Shown: in pieces, positions 1-9,383 of the stretch
Layout of the letters: each line of letters begins with the position of its first letter
How positions within the stretch are numbered: the first letter of the stretch is position 1
Assembly: GCA_035293765.1 (NCBI GenBank)
Contig: DATGMF010000029.1
Location: 33,822 to 97,821 of the forward strand
Direction of reading: 5' to 3'
Origin: DASRHT01 sp035293765
Lineage (GTDB): Bacteria; Chloroflexota; Ktedonobacteria; Ktedonobacterales; Ktedonobacteraceae
DNA length: 64,000 bases
Program-made: the position numbers and the translations under genes
The notes under the pieces: generated by a model
Database searches by the model: none
The model's input: the letters and a program-made list of their open reading frames with translations, nothing else
What the model was told of the DNA's origin: nothing

Positions 1-1
1 C

Positions 2-826
2 ATGAGCAACGCCCCCTATCTCTTGCCCAAAGCGCGCACCGGCTATCGCATGGGCGACGGCAAGCTTGTTGATAGCGTCGTGCATGATGGCCTCTGGTGC
101 GCCTTTGAAGATATCCATATGGGCAACGAGGCCGAGATTATCGCCGAGAAGTTCTGCGTCACGCGCGATGAGCAGGACCAGTTCTCGTTGCAGAGCCACC
201 AGCGCGCAGCCGCTGCAACCGTCGCAGGTCGCTTCAAAGAAGAGATTGTCCCTATCGAGATCCAGCAGAAAAAGGGCGTACTCGTGGTTGATACCGATGA
301 GCCTATTCGCGCCGATACCTCTATCGAGGCCCTTTCGAAGCTCAAGCCCGCCTTCCAGGAGGGTGGAACGGTCACGGCAGGCAACGCGCCCGGCCTGAGC
401 GATGGCGCTTCGGCTACGGTCGTGGTGGATCAGAACTTTGCCAATGCGCACGGCCTGAATGTACTGGCGCGCATCGTCGGTTACGCCTCCGCTGCTATTG
501 AGCCGCGCTACATTTTTGCCGCTCCGACGCGGGCGGTCAATCGCGTGCTGGAGCGCACCGGCATGAAGATCGGCGATTTCGATCTGATTGAGGTTAACGA
601 AGCCTTTGCAGCTCAGGCGCTATCGAATGGCAAAGAACTCGACTGGGACTGGTCGCGGGTCAACGTTAACGGTGGTGCGATTGCGCTCGGCCACCCCATC
701 GGCTCCAGCGGCTCGCGCGTCCTGATCACGCTGATCTACGAACTGCGTCGTCGCGGCGGCGGGCGCGGACTGGCAACGCTTTGTCTGGGTGGAGGTGGGG
801 CCGTCGCTATGGCGGTAGAAGTGTAA
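2..826 (+). CDS. Thiolase (acetyl-CoA acetyltransferase family), 5' end outside the window
   Basis: Condenses or cleaves acyl-CoA thioesters in fatty-acid or acetoacetyl-CoA metabolism. The visible 274 residues are the C-terminal two thirds of a thiolase. They open with the MSNAPYLL segment, which normally lies near residue 115 of the family, so the gene starts upstream of the window and the apparent ATG at base 2 is internal. The NEAF motif, the catalytic histidine in GHPIG (fragment residue 231) and the second catalytic cysteine in CLGGG (residue 261) are all present. The nucleophilic first cysteine would lie upstream. Substrate chain length cannot be told from this fragment. The gene converges on the vWA gene at 894, with a long hairpin between them. 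Confidence 0.93.
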   Translation: MSNAPYLLPKARTGYRMGDGKLVDSVVHDGLWCAFEDIHMGNEAEIIAEKFCVTRDEQDQFSLQSHQRAAAATVAGRFKEEIVPIEIQQKKGVLVVDTDEPIRADTSIEALSKLKPAFQEGGTVTAGNAPGLSDGASATVVVDQNFANAHGLNVLARIVGYASAAIEPRYIFAAPTRAVNRVLERTGMKIGDFDLIEVNEAFAAQALSNGKELDWDWSRVNVNGGAIALGHPIGSSGSRVLITLIYELRRRGGGRGLATLCLGGGGAVAMAVEV

Positions 827-835
827 GCAAGAGCG

Positions 836-885
836 ACATTTGCTTTCATTGCAGGCATCATTAGCGGAAATGAAAGCAAATGTCA
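836..885. terminator. Long hairpin between convergent genes
   Basis: A perfect 16-bp inverted repeat (836-851 and 870-885) with an 18-base loop lies between the converging thiolase and vWA genes. There is no clear U-tract on either strand. It is probably a bidirectional transcription stop or a 3' end stabiliser. Confidence 0.5.
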
Positions 886-893
886 TAGCGGGA

Positions 894-2084
894 TCAGTCC
901 TGTTCTGCTCGCGCGGCTACAATATCGTTTTTGGCCGCCCAGAGGGCAAGGTCCTGCTTCTGGATGGCGGCGGCCATGAGGTCGGGGAAGAGATCGGGCG
1001 TGCAGGCGAAAGAAGGGATGCCCAGGTTGGCGAGGTGGGCCGCGTTGCGCTGGTCGTAGCCGGGCGCACCCTTGTCGCTGAGCGCCAGCAGACAGACAAC
1101 CTGGACGCCGCTGCCGACCAGTTCCGCCGCCCGTCGCAGCATCTCCTGATTGTTGCCGCCTTCGTAGAGGTCGGTGATCAGGACCAGGATGGTCTGGGTG
1201 GGACGCGTGATGATCTGCTGGCAGTAGGCCAGGGCGTGGTTGATATCTGTTCCTCCGCCGAGTTGTGTGCCGAAGAGCAGATCCACCGGGTCCTGAAGAT
1301 CGTCGGTGAGATCGACCACCGCCGTATCGAAAACGACCATGCGGGTGCTGACGGCTTTGATCGAGGCCATCACGGCTCCGAAGATGCCCGAATAGACGAC
1401 CGAAGCCGCCATTGAGCCGCTTTGATCGACGCAGAGCACGATGTCGCGCAGCGACGAACGCTTGTGACCATGCCCTACCAGGCGTTCGACAATGATAGTA
1501 TTATGTTCCGGCAGGTAATTCTTCAGATTGATACGGATGGTATTGTGCCAGTCAATTTCATTTGGACGCGGGCGATAAGAGCGGGTGGCGCGGTTGAGGC
1601 TGCCCCGTACCGCCTGGATCAATGGATTCGCCAGTTTGCGCTCCAGCTCCTCTACCACTTTGCGCACAACGTGACGCGCCGTGTCTTTGGTCTTCTCAGG
1701 AATAACTTTGCTGAGCGAGAGCAGGGTAGCGACAAGATGAACATCGGCATCCACCTGCTCCAGCATCTCCGGCTCAAGCAGCATCTGTGTGAGGTTCAGC
1801 CGTTCCAGAGCATCCTGCTGCATCACGCGTACTGTGGATGATGGGAAGTAGGTGCGAATGTCGCCGAGCCAGCGCGCGACTTTGGGCGAGGAACCGCCGA
1901 GACCTGCCGAGCGTTCAGAGTCGTAAAGCGCCTCAAGCACGCCGTCCATGCCCATATCGCGCTCGCTCAGCGCCAGGCCGCCTCCAGCGCCACCTTTGCC
2001 GCCGCCAACTCCTAAACCCTGACTCGCATCTTTGCCCAAGACGAGCCGCCAGCGCCGTAAACGCTCTTTCTCATCAATTGCCAT
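894..2084 (-). CDS. von Willebrand factor A (vWA) domain protein
   Basis: 396 residues. The C-terminal half is a vWA domain with an intact MIDAS metal site: D220-x-S222-x-S224 in the segment VDQSGSM, a GGGTD segment near residue 277, and a later TDLYEGG strand. The N-terminal half is glycine-rich and then helical. It is the last gene of the leftward operon 8624-894 and overlaps the upstream DUF5682 gene by 11 bases, so translation is probably coupled. MoxR-type ATPases commonly work with vWA proteins to remodel or metallate a client, so this is the likely partner of the ATPase at 4493. The client is unknown. Confidence 0.9.
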   Translation of the reverse strand: MAIDEKERLRRWRLVLGKDASQGLGVGGGKGGAGGGLALSERDMGMDGVLEALYDSERSAGLGGSSPKVARWLGDIRTYFPSSTVRVMQQDALERLNLTQMLLEPEMLEQVDADVHLVATLLSLSKVIPEKTKDTARHVVRKVVEELERKLANPLIQAVRGSLNRATRSYRPRPNEIDWHNTIRINLKNYLPEHNTIIVERLVGHGHKRSSLRDIVLCVDQSGSMAASVVYSGIFGAVMASIKAVSTRMVVFDTAVVDLTDDLQDPVDLLFGTQLGGGTDINHALAYCQQIITRPTQTILVLITDLYEGGNNQEMLRRAAELVGSGVQVVCLLALSDKGAPGYDQRNAAHLANLGIPSFACTPDLFPDLMAAAIQKQDLALWAAKNDIVAARAEQD

Positions 2085-4491
2085 TGAATTCTACCCCCAT
2101 AATCTGTGCCAGCACAGGCAACACTTTGTCGGCCCGCTGTTGATTGATATCGCTGCGCGTAACTCCCACTACCGCGTTGCCAGCATGAGCAGGCGATGAA
2201 CTCGATAGATGCTTGACCTTCTCGCCCATCTTCTGGCGCTCTGGCTGTTGGAAGCCGGAGAAGGCGCGACGCAGGATGGGCAGCAGGGCGTCGAATGTAT
2301 CGAGGGGCAGGTCGCTCATCCAGGCGTCCAGCGCCCGCCAGAGTCCGTCCTGGTGCAGGACAAGCATGCCACTGCCATGCAGCACACCCTCTATCCACGC
2401 GGCAGCCTGAGGAGCCGGCGCGGCAAGGGAGAGCGCGAGCCGTGTCTGGCGCTGCAATTCCTCATCGTCCAGCGCGTTTTGTTCCAGCAGCAGGCGACAG
2501 CAACGCCCGCGCACCAGCCCATGAATGCTCTCGCGCTCGGTAAGCTGGCGCAGGATAGTCAGCCACTGCTGGCGCTGCTCGTCGCGGTTGAGCAGGCTAA
2601 CGCTGCCCTGCACATGATCGATGCTGGCAATCATGGCGCGGGCGGCATCATCGTCCAGCGAAGCGCACGCTCCCGGCAGACCGATGATAATACGTTCAAA
2701 CAAACCGTCGAGCACGGGCAGGATGCGTTCCGCCTTTGTCTGGCGTACATCGCCATAGCGTGCCACGCGTGCCAGAGGCGGCATGGCGGCCATCATATGC
2801 TGAACGTCGGCGGAGATGGCGGCGCGTTTCTGAATCTCTTGCAGCAGATGATCGATAGCGCCCGGCAGCTCAGCCAGGATCGCCTGGTCCAGCAGCTCGG
2901 TCAGAGGGGGCAGGTCTTCGGTGGTATCTGCCGTGTGGTGAACGTAAGAGGTCGCGGCTACCTCGACGGTGTTGCCCCAGATGTTGGCCTCGATCAATGA
3001 GACCACGAATTCGACCTGCCATTGCAGTTGCCAGTGTTCATGGAATGTGCCGGTTTTGCCATAGACGCGCTGTGGCTCGCCCCAGTTGATCGTGAGCAGG
3101 CGCAGGCGATGCAGGAGCTGGCTGCGCGCGCGATCCGTCTCTTTGCGCAGGTCGAGTTCAAGTTTGACAATTTCTGTCGAAGGCTTGAGCCGCAACTTGC
3201 GCTGCTGGATTTCCAGGTCACGCTGCAAGGGAACTGCGGGCGTCTCCGGGGGCACCTGTCCCAAACGGTCGCCAATCTCTAGCTTATCGCGAATCAGTTC
3301 CATCGGCGTCGCGTTACCGTGGCAGAGCACCGTCTGGATCGCCTCGTGCTGCTCCGCTAAACCAGGCATTGGCAGATCGCGCATGGCAGCCAGAGCTTCG
3401 CTCAGCCGAACGGCTTCGATGACGCTGGCGGATGAGGCGTCAAGCCCTTCGGCACGTAAAAGGCGGGCTGCGTGGGTCATCCAGCGAATAGTAACGCGGT
3501 CGGCAGTCGTCCAGAGGTGCTCGTACCAGCCGGGCGAGGTGACGCCAGCGCCATAGCCGCTGCGGTAGGAGAGGCGCGAGTTGGTCCACGGAATCCAGGT
3601 GGTCTCAACCTTGATGCGTTTCAGCCCGTTGAACAGGGCCGCGTCAGATTGAGCGGAGTCGCTATTCGCCACTTCCTTACCGAGCGACTGAGCGGAGCTA
3701 GCTCTGAGAAGAGCGTTGTCGCTCGGAATTTCAAGGAGCACAGGAGCATGCCACGCGCCGCAGACGATGGCGATACGCTCAAAACCCTCCTGTTGAGCCG
3801 CGCGAATCGTCTGGCGCATGTAGGCTTCGCGCAGGGCTTCTATCTCGTCCTTTGGCGTGGGATCGCTCCGTAGCGCGGTCATTGCCTCCAGAATGCCTTC
3901 AAAGAGATTGGTGGCGTCGCGCCGCTGCTCGATTTGCTGCTCCCACCAGAGTTCGTGGTCGCTATAGCCGGCGGCTTCAGCCAGCATTGCCAGCGGGTCA
4001 TCACGCTTGTCCATAAGCGGGTTGTGGGGCTGCGCAGGCGCTAAAGCGGACGCGATAAATCGGGTCCCTACGCTGATGGTTGTGTGCGCGCCTGCGCTCG
4101 CGCGCTGCTCGTCAACGGGCGCGGTTTCATCGGGCGGCGTTTCCGTCGCCTCCACCTCATCGCTTGCCGGCAAGATCGCCAGTTGGATCGCTTGAGGCAG
4201 GTCCATAAAACGCGCGGGAATACTGCGTTGCAACGCGTAACGCAGAGCCTGCCACTCGGGCGAGAAGTGCGTGAAAGGATAGTAGACCGAGCGCCTGGGA
4301 TTGTCGGGCGCGTAGATGAGGAGCGCAACCGGCGGCTGCATCTCCTCTCGTAGCAGGAGCGGCAGGACTTCCTGGGCGTCAGGTGGTCCCTCAACCAGCA
4401 CAATATCCGGTTTGAGCGCCTCCAGTGCAGCATATAAGCTGCGCGCACAGCCGGGACCATGATGGCGCACACCGAAGATGTGCAGGCTCAT
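2074..4491 (-). CDS. DUF5682 family protein
   Basis: 805 residues. It begins with the family-typical N-terminus HIFGVRHHGPGCARSL and an early VLVEGPPDA segment, which I recognise as DUF5682. The rest is a long, mostly helical protein without membrane segments or a recognisable catalytic motif. The start ATG at 4491 follows the stop of the MoxR gene by one base, and the 3' end overlaps the vWA gene, so it is translated as part of the operon. The family is known from this type of MoxR/vWA/SWIM neighbourhood. Its biochemical role is not established, and I infer none. Confidence 0.85.
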   Translation of the reverse strand: MSLHIFGVRHHGPGCARSLYAALEALKPDIVLVEGPPDAQEVLPLLLREEMQPPVALLIYAPDNPRRSVYYPFTHFSPEWQALRYALQRSIPARFMDLPQAIQLAILPASDEVEATETPPDETAPVDEQRASAGAHTTISVGTRFIASALAPAQPHNPLMDKRDDPLAMLAEAAGYSDHELWWEQQIEQRRDATNLFEGILEAMTALRSDPTPKDEIEALREAYMRQTIRAAQQEGFERIAIVCGAWHAPVLLEIPSDNALLRASSAQSLGKEVANSDSAQSDAALFNGLKRIKVETTWIPWTNSRLSYRSGYGAGVTSPGWYEHLWTTADRVTIRWMTHAARLLRAEGLDASSASVIEAVRLSEALAAMRDLPMPGLAEQHEAIQTVLCHGNATPMELIRDKLEIGDRLGQVPPETPAVPLQRDLEIQQRKLRLKPSTEIVKLELDLRKETDRARSQLLHRLRLLTINWGEPQRVYGKTGTFHEHWQLQWQVEFVVSLIEANIWGNTVEVAATSYVHHTADTTEDLPPLTELLDQAILAELPGAIDHLLQEIQKRAAISADVQHMMAAMPPLARVARYGDVRQTKAERILPVLDGLFERIIIGLPGACASLDDDAARAMIASIDHVQGSVSLLNRDEQRQQWLTILRQLTERESIHGLVRGRCCRLLLEQNALDDEELQRQTRLALSLAAPAPQAAAWIEGVLHGSGMLVLHQDGLWRALDAWMSDLPLDTFDALLPILRRAFSGFQQPERQKMGEKVKHLSSSSPAHAGNAVVGVTRSDINQQRADKVLPVLAQIMGVEFNGN

Positions 4492-4492
4492 A

Positions 4493-5638
4493 TTAGAGTA
4501 CCTCCTGACACGCGCGATACAAATCTTTCCAGCCGTCGCGCTCTTTTACTACCGTTTGCAGGTATTCCAGCCAGACCACGCGGTCCTGCACCGGATCTTT
4601 CACGATGGCTCCGGTCAGGCCCGCCGCCAGATCGGCAGCCTTGAGCGTACCATCGCCGTAGTAGCCAGCCATCGCCAGGCCGTTGTTGATAACCGAGATC
4701 GCTTCGGCAGTGGAAAGCGTGCCGCTGGGCGACTTCACCTTTGTTTTCCCATCGGTGGTCACGCCGTTGCGCAGTTCGCGGAAGACCGTCACCACGCGGC
4801 GAATTTCTTCTAGGGCGGGCTTTTCGGCGGGCAGTTCAAGCGCCTGCCCCAGACCGGCAACGCGCCGGTCAACAATCTCGACCTCCTCATCCATGCTATC
4901 AGGCACGGGGAGAATAACCGTATTGAAGCGGCGCATCATCGCGCTGGAAAGCTCGTTCACGCCCTTATCGCGATTATTGGCGGTGGCGATCAGGTTAAAG
5001 CCTTTGCGCGCCTGCACCTCGGTATTGAGCTCGGGGATCGGCAGCGTCTTCTCGGAGAGGATGGTGATCAGCGTATCCTGCACCTCGCTCGGTATACGCG
5101 TCAGCTCCTCGATGCGGGCGATTTTGCCTTCCTCCATCGCGTTCATCATCGGGCTCACCACCAGGGCGGCGGGCGATGGCCCTTCCACCAGTAAGCGAGC
5201 GTAATTCCAGCCGTAGCGGATCGCGCTCTCGTCTGTGCCCGCGGTTCCCTGGATCAACAAAGTTGAGTTGCCGGAGATAGCTGCGGCTAGATGCTCGCTA
5301 ACCCAGCTTTTGGCTGTCCCAGGTGTGCCATAGAGTAGCAGCGCACGGTCAGTTGCCAGGGTGGCGACGGCGATTTCGATCAGGCGAGGATTGCCAATAT
5401 ATTTGGGCGAGACGACGAAGCCGTTGGAGAGGGTGCCGCCCATCAGATAGGTACGCACAGCCCAGGGAGAGAGTGCCCAGTTGGGCGGACGCTGGCGCTT
5501 GTCCTCCTTCACTAATGCCGCCAGCTCTTCCGCGAACTGCTGTTCGGCATGCTGGCGCAAAACGGTATTGACGGCTGGGGCGTCGCTTGTGGCGGTAGTC
5601 GTTGTTACAGGCTTTTTTGGCGATCCGTTCGATGTCAT
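4493..5638 (-). CDS. MoxR-type AAA+ ATPase
   Basis: 381 residues with one AAA+ module. The Walker A motif is GTPGTAKS (residues 104-111, Lys110). A sensor-like IATANNRD segment and an arginine-finger region with RRF follow in order. MoxR ATPases act as chaperone-like remodellers together with vWA proteins, and one is encoded at the 3' end of this operon. The gene starts two bases downstream of the DUF5691 stop and ends one base before the DUF5682 start, so all five genes are tightly packed. The first 50 residues are low-complexity and threonine-rich. Substrate unknown. Confidence 0.9.
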   Translation of the reverse strand: MTSNGSPKKPVTTTTATSDAPAVNTVLRQHAEQQFAEELAALVKEDKRQRPPNWALSPWAVRTYLMGGTLSNGFVVSPKYIGNPRLIEIAVATLATDRALLLYGTPGTAKSWVSEHLAAAISGNSTLLIQGTAGTDESAIRYGWNYARLLVEGPSPAALVVSPMMNAMEEGKIARIEELTRIPSEVQDTLITILSEKTLPIPELNTEVQARKGFNLIATANNRDKGVNELSSAMMRRFNTVILPVPDSMDEEVEIVDRRVAGLGQALELPAEKPALEEIRRVVTVFRELRNGVTTDGKTKVKSPSGTLSTAEAISVINNGLAMAGYYGDGTLKAADLAAGLTGAIVKDPVQDRVVWLEYLQTVVKERDGWKDLYRACQEVL

Positions 5639-5640
5639 TG

Positions 5641-7164
5641 TTATATAATCTCCTCTAAAATGCGTTTTCGTGTGCGTACCAGTTCAGTAAATGTATCGAG
5701 TTCGTGGCGCCAGTAATGGATTTGCCAGCCACTCCCTTCTGGTAACTCCAGAGGCTCCATCGCCGCTTCGAAACAGGTTGGTGGCAGCGAAAGGGCGGCA
5801 TGTGTAAGCGTTGTGCTCCATTCATTAACGGCTTTCAGGTGTCCTGCGAGCGAGGCAACGGCCTTTTGTAAGCTCTGGAGGTAATACTCTGCAAATGCCT
5901 GGCTCCATGTGCCTTTCATGGTGGTTAGAGCGATTTGCCACTCCTCGCTATCAGCAGGGTATTGCAGGAGATAGCGTTCTACCTCGGATTGAGGAATGAA
6001 GCGGGCCAATGCCTCATGTATCTCAGAGGCGTACATCTCACGCACGCTTCCGCGATCACGATGTTCGCAGAGCCATTGCCAGAGCGGTAATGTCCAGGAT
6101 TTTGTCTGATGAAGTACAGTAGCGTATGACCAGCATAACAGGATATCGTTTTTCCTCTTATGCGCTTTTGCCGCGTTTATCAATGCAGCGGGCGTAGCAG
6201 CGAAACGCTCTTCCCAATGGGTGGGAGGGATGAGCGAAAGCACCTGGGTCTGATACCAGCTCTTGTCCTTGCTATTTTTGGGCGCCGTCGGGATGCCGTC
6301 GCGTTGCCAGGTTTTATCAATCTCTTTTGGCTCTTTCAGCTTGAATGCGCCATCGTAGGTCAGGATGGCATCGGCCCGCGCCAGCATGCGTTGAGCCAGA
6401 GCTGATGTGGGGATGCGCGCCAGCAGTTCCGCCGCCGTGGCGCGCACGCCTTCGCTACGGTCGTCAAGCGCCTTTTCGAGAAACTCTTCGTCTGCGGCGG
6501 CAAGTCCGACCTTGAAGGTAGCGAGGAATTTGTTTCGCGCTTCAGCTTTTTCCTGCTTCCATACCTCATTGAGCCAGTCGCGCGCTTTTGCCGGATCAAT
6601 GGCGCGCAATTGATGTAAAATCTCGCTGCGTTGACCGACCGTTCCTTCCTGCCAGATGGTTTCAGCATCGTCTGGTAAGGTATCTCCACCCAGAAACTGC
6701 GCCACCCACGACCAGCCAGGATTGAGCTGACTGAGCCAGCGCCCGCGCTCGCCAATGACCGGGATCAGCGCCGCCCGTATATCTTTTGACTGCGCACCGT
6801 AGGTCAGCGCCTGGGGCAATAGTTCATATGGGAGGCGCTGTCCAAGCTGCTTGAGGCGCTGCAATGCTTCCGGCAGTACTTCATCGTGCTCCTTCTGCAA
6901 CAGGCTCTCCAGCAAATTTGCGGCAGCTGGTGAGCATACAGGTAAGCTTTCCTGAGCGGCTGGACGTGGCGCTTCCGGGGCAGATTTTGTCTGTCGTCCT
7001 GCCTGGCGATAAAGGCTCCACGCGCCCGCCGTGAGGAGCAATTTGCGCTCGGCATCATCGTTAGCAATCTGGGTGGCGAGCGCATCAACGGGCGTTCCTG
7101 TCGTCACGTCCTTGCTGCCAAGCTGGCCCGTGCCGACGATTGCCATTGTGACAATAGTATCCAT
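5641..7164 (-). CDS. DUF5691 family protein
   Basis: 507 residues, cytoplasmic, rich in helices with repeated alanine/leucine pairs that resemble HEAT-like repeats around residues 95-260. No catalytic motif is visible. I recognise it as DUF5691 from its sequence style and its position between a SWIM-domain gene and a MoxR ATPase. A gap of 116 bases separates it from the SWIM gene upstream, with a short GCGGAT ... ATCCGC inverted repeat inside, so a secondary promoter or processing site is possible there. It is likely a scaffold or adaptor of the MoxR/vWA system, which is an inference from context. Confidence 0.75.
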   Translation of the reverse strand: MDTIVTMAIVGTGQLGSKDVTTGTPVDALATQIANDDAERKLLLTAGAWSLYRQAGRQTKSAPEAPRPAAQESLPVCSPAAANLLESLLQKEHDEVLPEALQRLKQLGQRLPYELLPQALTYGAQSKDIRAALIPVIGERGRWLSQLNPGWSWVAQFLGGDTLPDDAETIWQEGTVGQRSEILHQLRAIDPAKARDWLNEVWKQEKAEARNKFLATFKVGLAAADEEFLEKALDDRSEGVRATAAELLARIPTSALAQRMLARADAILTYDGAFKLKEPKEIDKTWQRDGIPTAPKNSKDKSWYQTQVLSLIPPTHWEERFAATPAALINAAKAHKRKNDILLCWSYATVLHQTKSWTLPLWQWLCEHRDRGSVREMYASEIHEALARFIPQSEVERYLLQYPADSEEWQIALTTMKGTWSQAFAEYYLQSLQKAVASLAGHLKAVNEWSTTLTHAALSLPPTCFEAAMEPLELPEGSGWQIHYWRHELDTFTELVRTRKRILEEII

Positions 7165-7280
7165 TTAAACCTCGTTATTGCAGTTTCACTTGACATTTTC
7201 GGATGTGATCTCTATACTCCCTTCAAGGGGAGCGACGCGAGCGGATGGCGAACTCGATCCGCAAGAGGATATTGAAAAAG

Positions 7281-8624
7281 TTATAGTGCGTGATATTTGT
7301 GATCCGCCAGCATGCCGAGCGGCAAAAGCGCCTCGCCATCCCACTCGCCGACGAAATCGACGGGCCAGCCACCCGCGAGCGCCATCAGTTTCCAATGCTC
7401 CTCGACCAGCGGCAGCATCTGATTGTTGCTATCGCAGATGTACCACTGATCTCCCGTGCAGAACGGGATAACGTTATGTAATGTGCAAAGGAAGCGGTCA
7501 CGCCAGGGCTGATGGGCCAGCGTCGTTGCCATCTCCTCAAAGAAGTCCTCAATGGTTTCTGCTGTGGGGAAAGACTCTGTAATCGCGCTCACATCTCCCC
7601 GGCGCGCCGTCAGGATCGCGCGATGAGGAGCTGCACCGGGCCAGAAAACAAGGTCGGCGGTTTGCTGAATGCCGATAGGATACTGTTCGGCAAAGGCAGC
7701 ACCTGCGAAAGAGAATTGTAGTAGCAGCGCCTGTCGTTTGCTCGTAGTGCCGAGCAGCCAGGTGCGCTGCGAACGCCCGCGATCTTCATCCTCAGTTGTC
7801 TGTCCCAGGATCAGCCAGTTGTCGGTCACCTTCTCGCCACGCATGATTACCTCATCCTCTTTCAGCGACCAGCCGATCAACTGGCGTACATCCTCTTGCA
7901 GTGCGGGATCGAGCTGGTCGAGCCGCCGAAAAGCCTGGGTCAGCAGCGCCAGTTGCCCCAGGTGAGCGAGCAGTTTTTCGGGCCAATCGGGCGAAGAATT
8001 GGGAATATCAGCCATGCGTGCGACGCGGTTAGCCAGTCCTTTGGCCTGGGCGTCCTCCATTAGCGCCTTCTGGCTGGCCCAGAACTTTGCTGGTTGGGTT
8101 TCCAGCTTGCCCAGCCCATTGCGTACAATATCGTTAAGCCAGAGATCGAGCCGATCTATTCCCATTGTTACTTGCGAGAGACGTTTCTCAGCTGTTTTTT
8201 TCTGCGCCGCCGCTTGCTTGCTATTCAAACGACCGGCGTCGCTCTCGCTGCTGGCAGGCTCTTTGGCCTCCGTTTTTGCCTCTTTGCGTTTGCTGGTAGC
8301 CGCGCGTTTAGCCAGCCAGGCAGTAATCCATTCTGGCGGCTCGGTTGTGGGCACGGTAGAAGGAGTGTTAACGGCGAGCAGCAGCAGGCCGAGTCCATGT
8401 TTGCAGGGAAGTTTGCGGCTGGGACAGCTACATTGGATGGTCAGGGAAGAGAGGTCCACGCGCACCTGGTAGAGCGCGCTGCCCTGGCACTCCCCCCAGA
8501 GCGCCTCCGGGCTTTGCCCCAGGTTCTTCCAATTTTTAGCATTCGCCAGCTTCTTTCCGGCGGCGGAAGAACTGGCATCGGGAGCCATCGTTAGCACCTG
8601 GTCGGCGGTAAGTTGAATACCCAC
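7281..8624 (-). CDS. SWIM zinc-finger protein
   Basis: 447 residues. A SWIM zinc-binding motif of the form CxC...CxH is visible at C65, C67, C74 and H76 (CSCPSRKLPCKH). SWIM fingers bind DNA or proteins. A basic, Lys/Glu-rich linker follows (about residues 100-145), then a domain of about 300 residues without a known signature. It is the first gene of the five-gene leftward operon. Fusions and neighbours of this kind are widespread in bacteria, but their function is not settled. The start at 8624 gives the finger its usual N-terminal position. Confidence 0.88.
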   Translation of the reverse strand: MGIQLTADQVLTMAPDASSSAAGKKLANAKNWKNLGQSPEALWGECQGSALYQVRVDLSSLTIQCSCPSRKLPCKHGLGLLLLAVNTPSTVPTTEPPEWITAWLAKRAATSKRKEAKTEAKEPASSESDAGRLNSKQAAAQKKTAEKRLSQVTMGIDRLDLWLNDIVRNGLGKLETQPAKFWASQKALMEDAQAKGLANRVARMADIPNSSPDWPEKLLAHLGQLALLTQAFRRLDQLDPALQEDVRQLIGWSLKEDEVIMRGEKVTDNWLILGQTTEDEDRGRSQRTWLLGTTSKRQALLLQFSFAGAAFAEQYPIGIQQTADLVFWPGAAPHRAILTARRGDVSAITESFPTAETIEDFFEEMATTLAHQPWRDRFLCTLHNVIPFCTGDQWYICDSNNQMLPLVEEHWKLMALAGGWPVDFVGEWDGEALLPLGMLADHKYHAL

Positions 8625-8851
8625 TTATATCCCCCGTCACAAAGTTGTGTGATTACCTACAGATTAATTCTCCGGCAGTATACACAAAACGGAAGGGGTT
8701 GGCATGGTAATAGGCCACACTCTAAGAGAAATATGCTATTGCCTGTTAACCTCATGACTGCGATCCTGCCTGAATCGCTTTTCGCCTGAAACTTCACCTC
8801 TAACCGATACGTGAGAGTGTTATGGAGCTGATATATAGGGAGGAAACGCCG

Positions 8852-9247
8852 ATGCAAGAGCAAGAAAAAATTCAGCAAATACCGGTAAAGGTCTATCGCT
8901 CTGAAGATCGCCTGATGGTGGCAGCCCCGATGCCTGGCATGGAGCCGGAAGATATCATTGTCGGCATTGCTGATAGTGGCGATCTGATTATCAGGGGAGA
9001 GATACGCGCGCTGCTCAAAGATATCAAAGAGCTGCTTGTTGATGAATGGAGCGTGGGCATGTACTATCGCGAACTACATTTGCCCAATGCGGTAGACGGT
9101 CAACACGCCAACATCACCTATGGCAATGGTGTGCTTGTAGTGGCGTTGCCTCTCAGCCGGAACGGACAGACCACCCCGGCAACGCTCATCCTGGAAAAAG
9201 TCAGCGTCGCCCACGGCGAATATATGGGCAAGGCCGGTCATATGTAG
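8852..9247 (+). CDS. Small heat-shock protein (Hsp20/alpha-crystallin-like)
   Basis: 131 residues with an alpha-crystallin-type domain: an opening KVYRSEDRLMVAAPMPGMEPEDI segment, a GDLIIRGE strand and a late NGVLVVALP strand. These match the first strands, the middle and the conserved IxV/L-like end of Hsp20 proteins. Such proteins hold unfolded clients until ATP-dependent chaperones act. I chose ATG 8852 because a strong AGGGAGGA site (from 8838) precedes it. An earlier in-frame ATG at 8822 has no such site. The domain is short and carries an insertion (LLKDIKELLVDEW), so it is a divergent member. A hairpin follows directly. Confidence 0.82.
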   Translation: MQEQEKIQQIPVKVYRSEDRLMVAAPMPGMEPEDIIVGIADSGDLIIRGEIRALLKDIKELLVDEWSVGMYYRELHLPNAVDGQHANITYGNGVLVVALPLSRNGQTTPATLILEKVSVAHGEYMGKAGHM

Positions 9248-9276
9248 AGGGCGGAGGCAAGCTCCGCCCTGTTCTT
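9248..9276 (+). terminator. Hairpin terminator after the Hsp20 gene
   Basis: A perfect 9-bp stem (AGGGCGGAG and CTCCGCCCT, 9248-9256 and 9262-9270) with a 5-base loop is followed by GTTCTTCT. The U-tract is weak. It starts at the base after the Hsp20 stop codon. Confidence 0.55.
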
Positions 9277-9383
9277 CTGTACAGGATAAGAACTGGCTCA
9301 TTGTCCAATGGCTGCCGTTGTCTCATTATGCTATTCTAGTCGAGGGTGTATTAGTAGAGCAGCAGAGACCTGAAGGGGAGCAA

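Noticed and set aside
840..1415. Open plus-strand frame of 191 codons opposite the vWA gene
   Set aside because: Antisense to a gene with clear domain motifs; no family resemblance and no ribosome-binding site.
2209..3000. Open plus-strand frame of 263 codons opposite the DUF5682 gene
   Set aside because: Shadow of a large G+C-rich gene; composition not protein-like.
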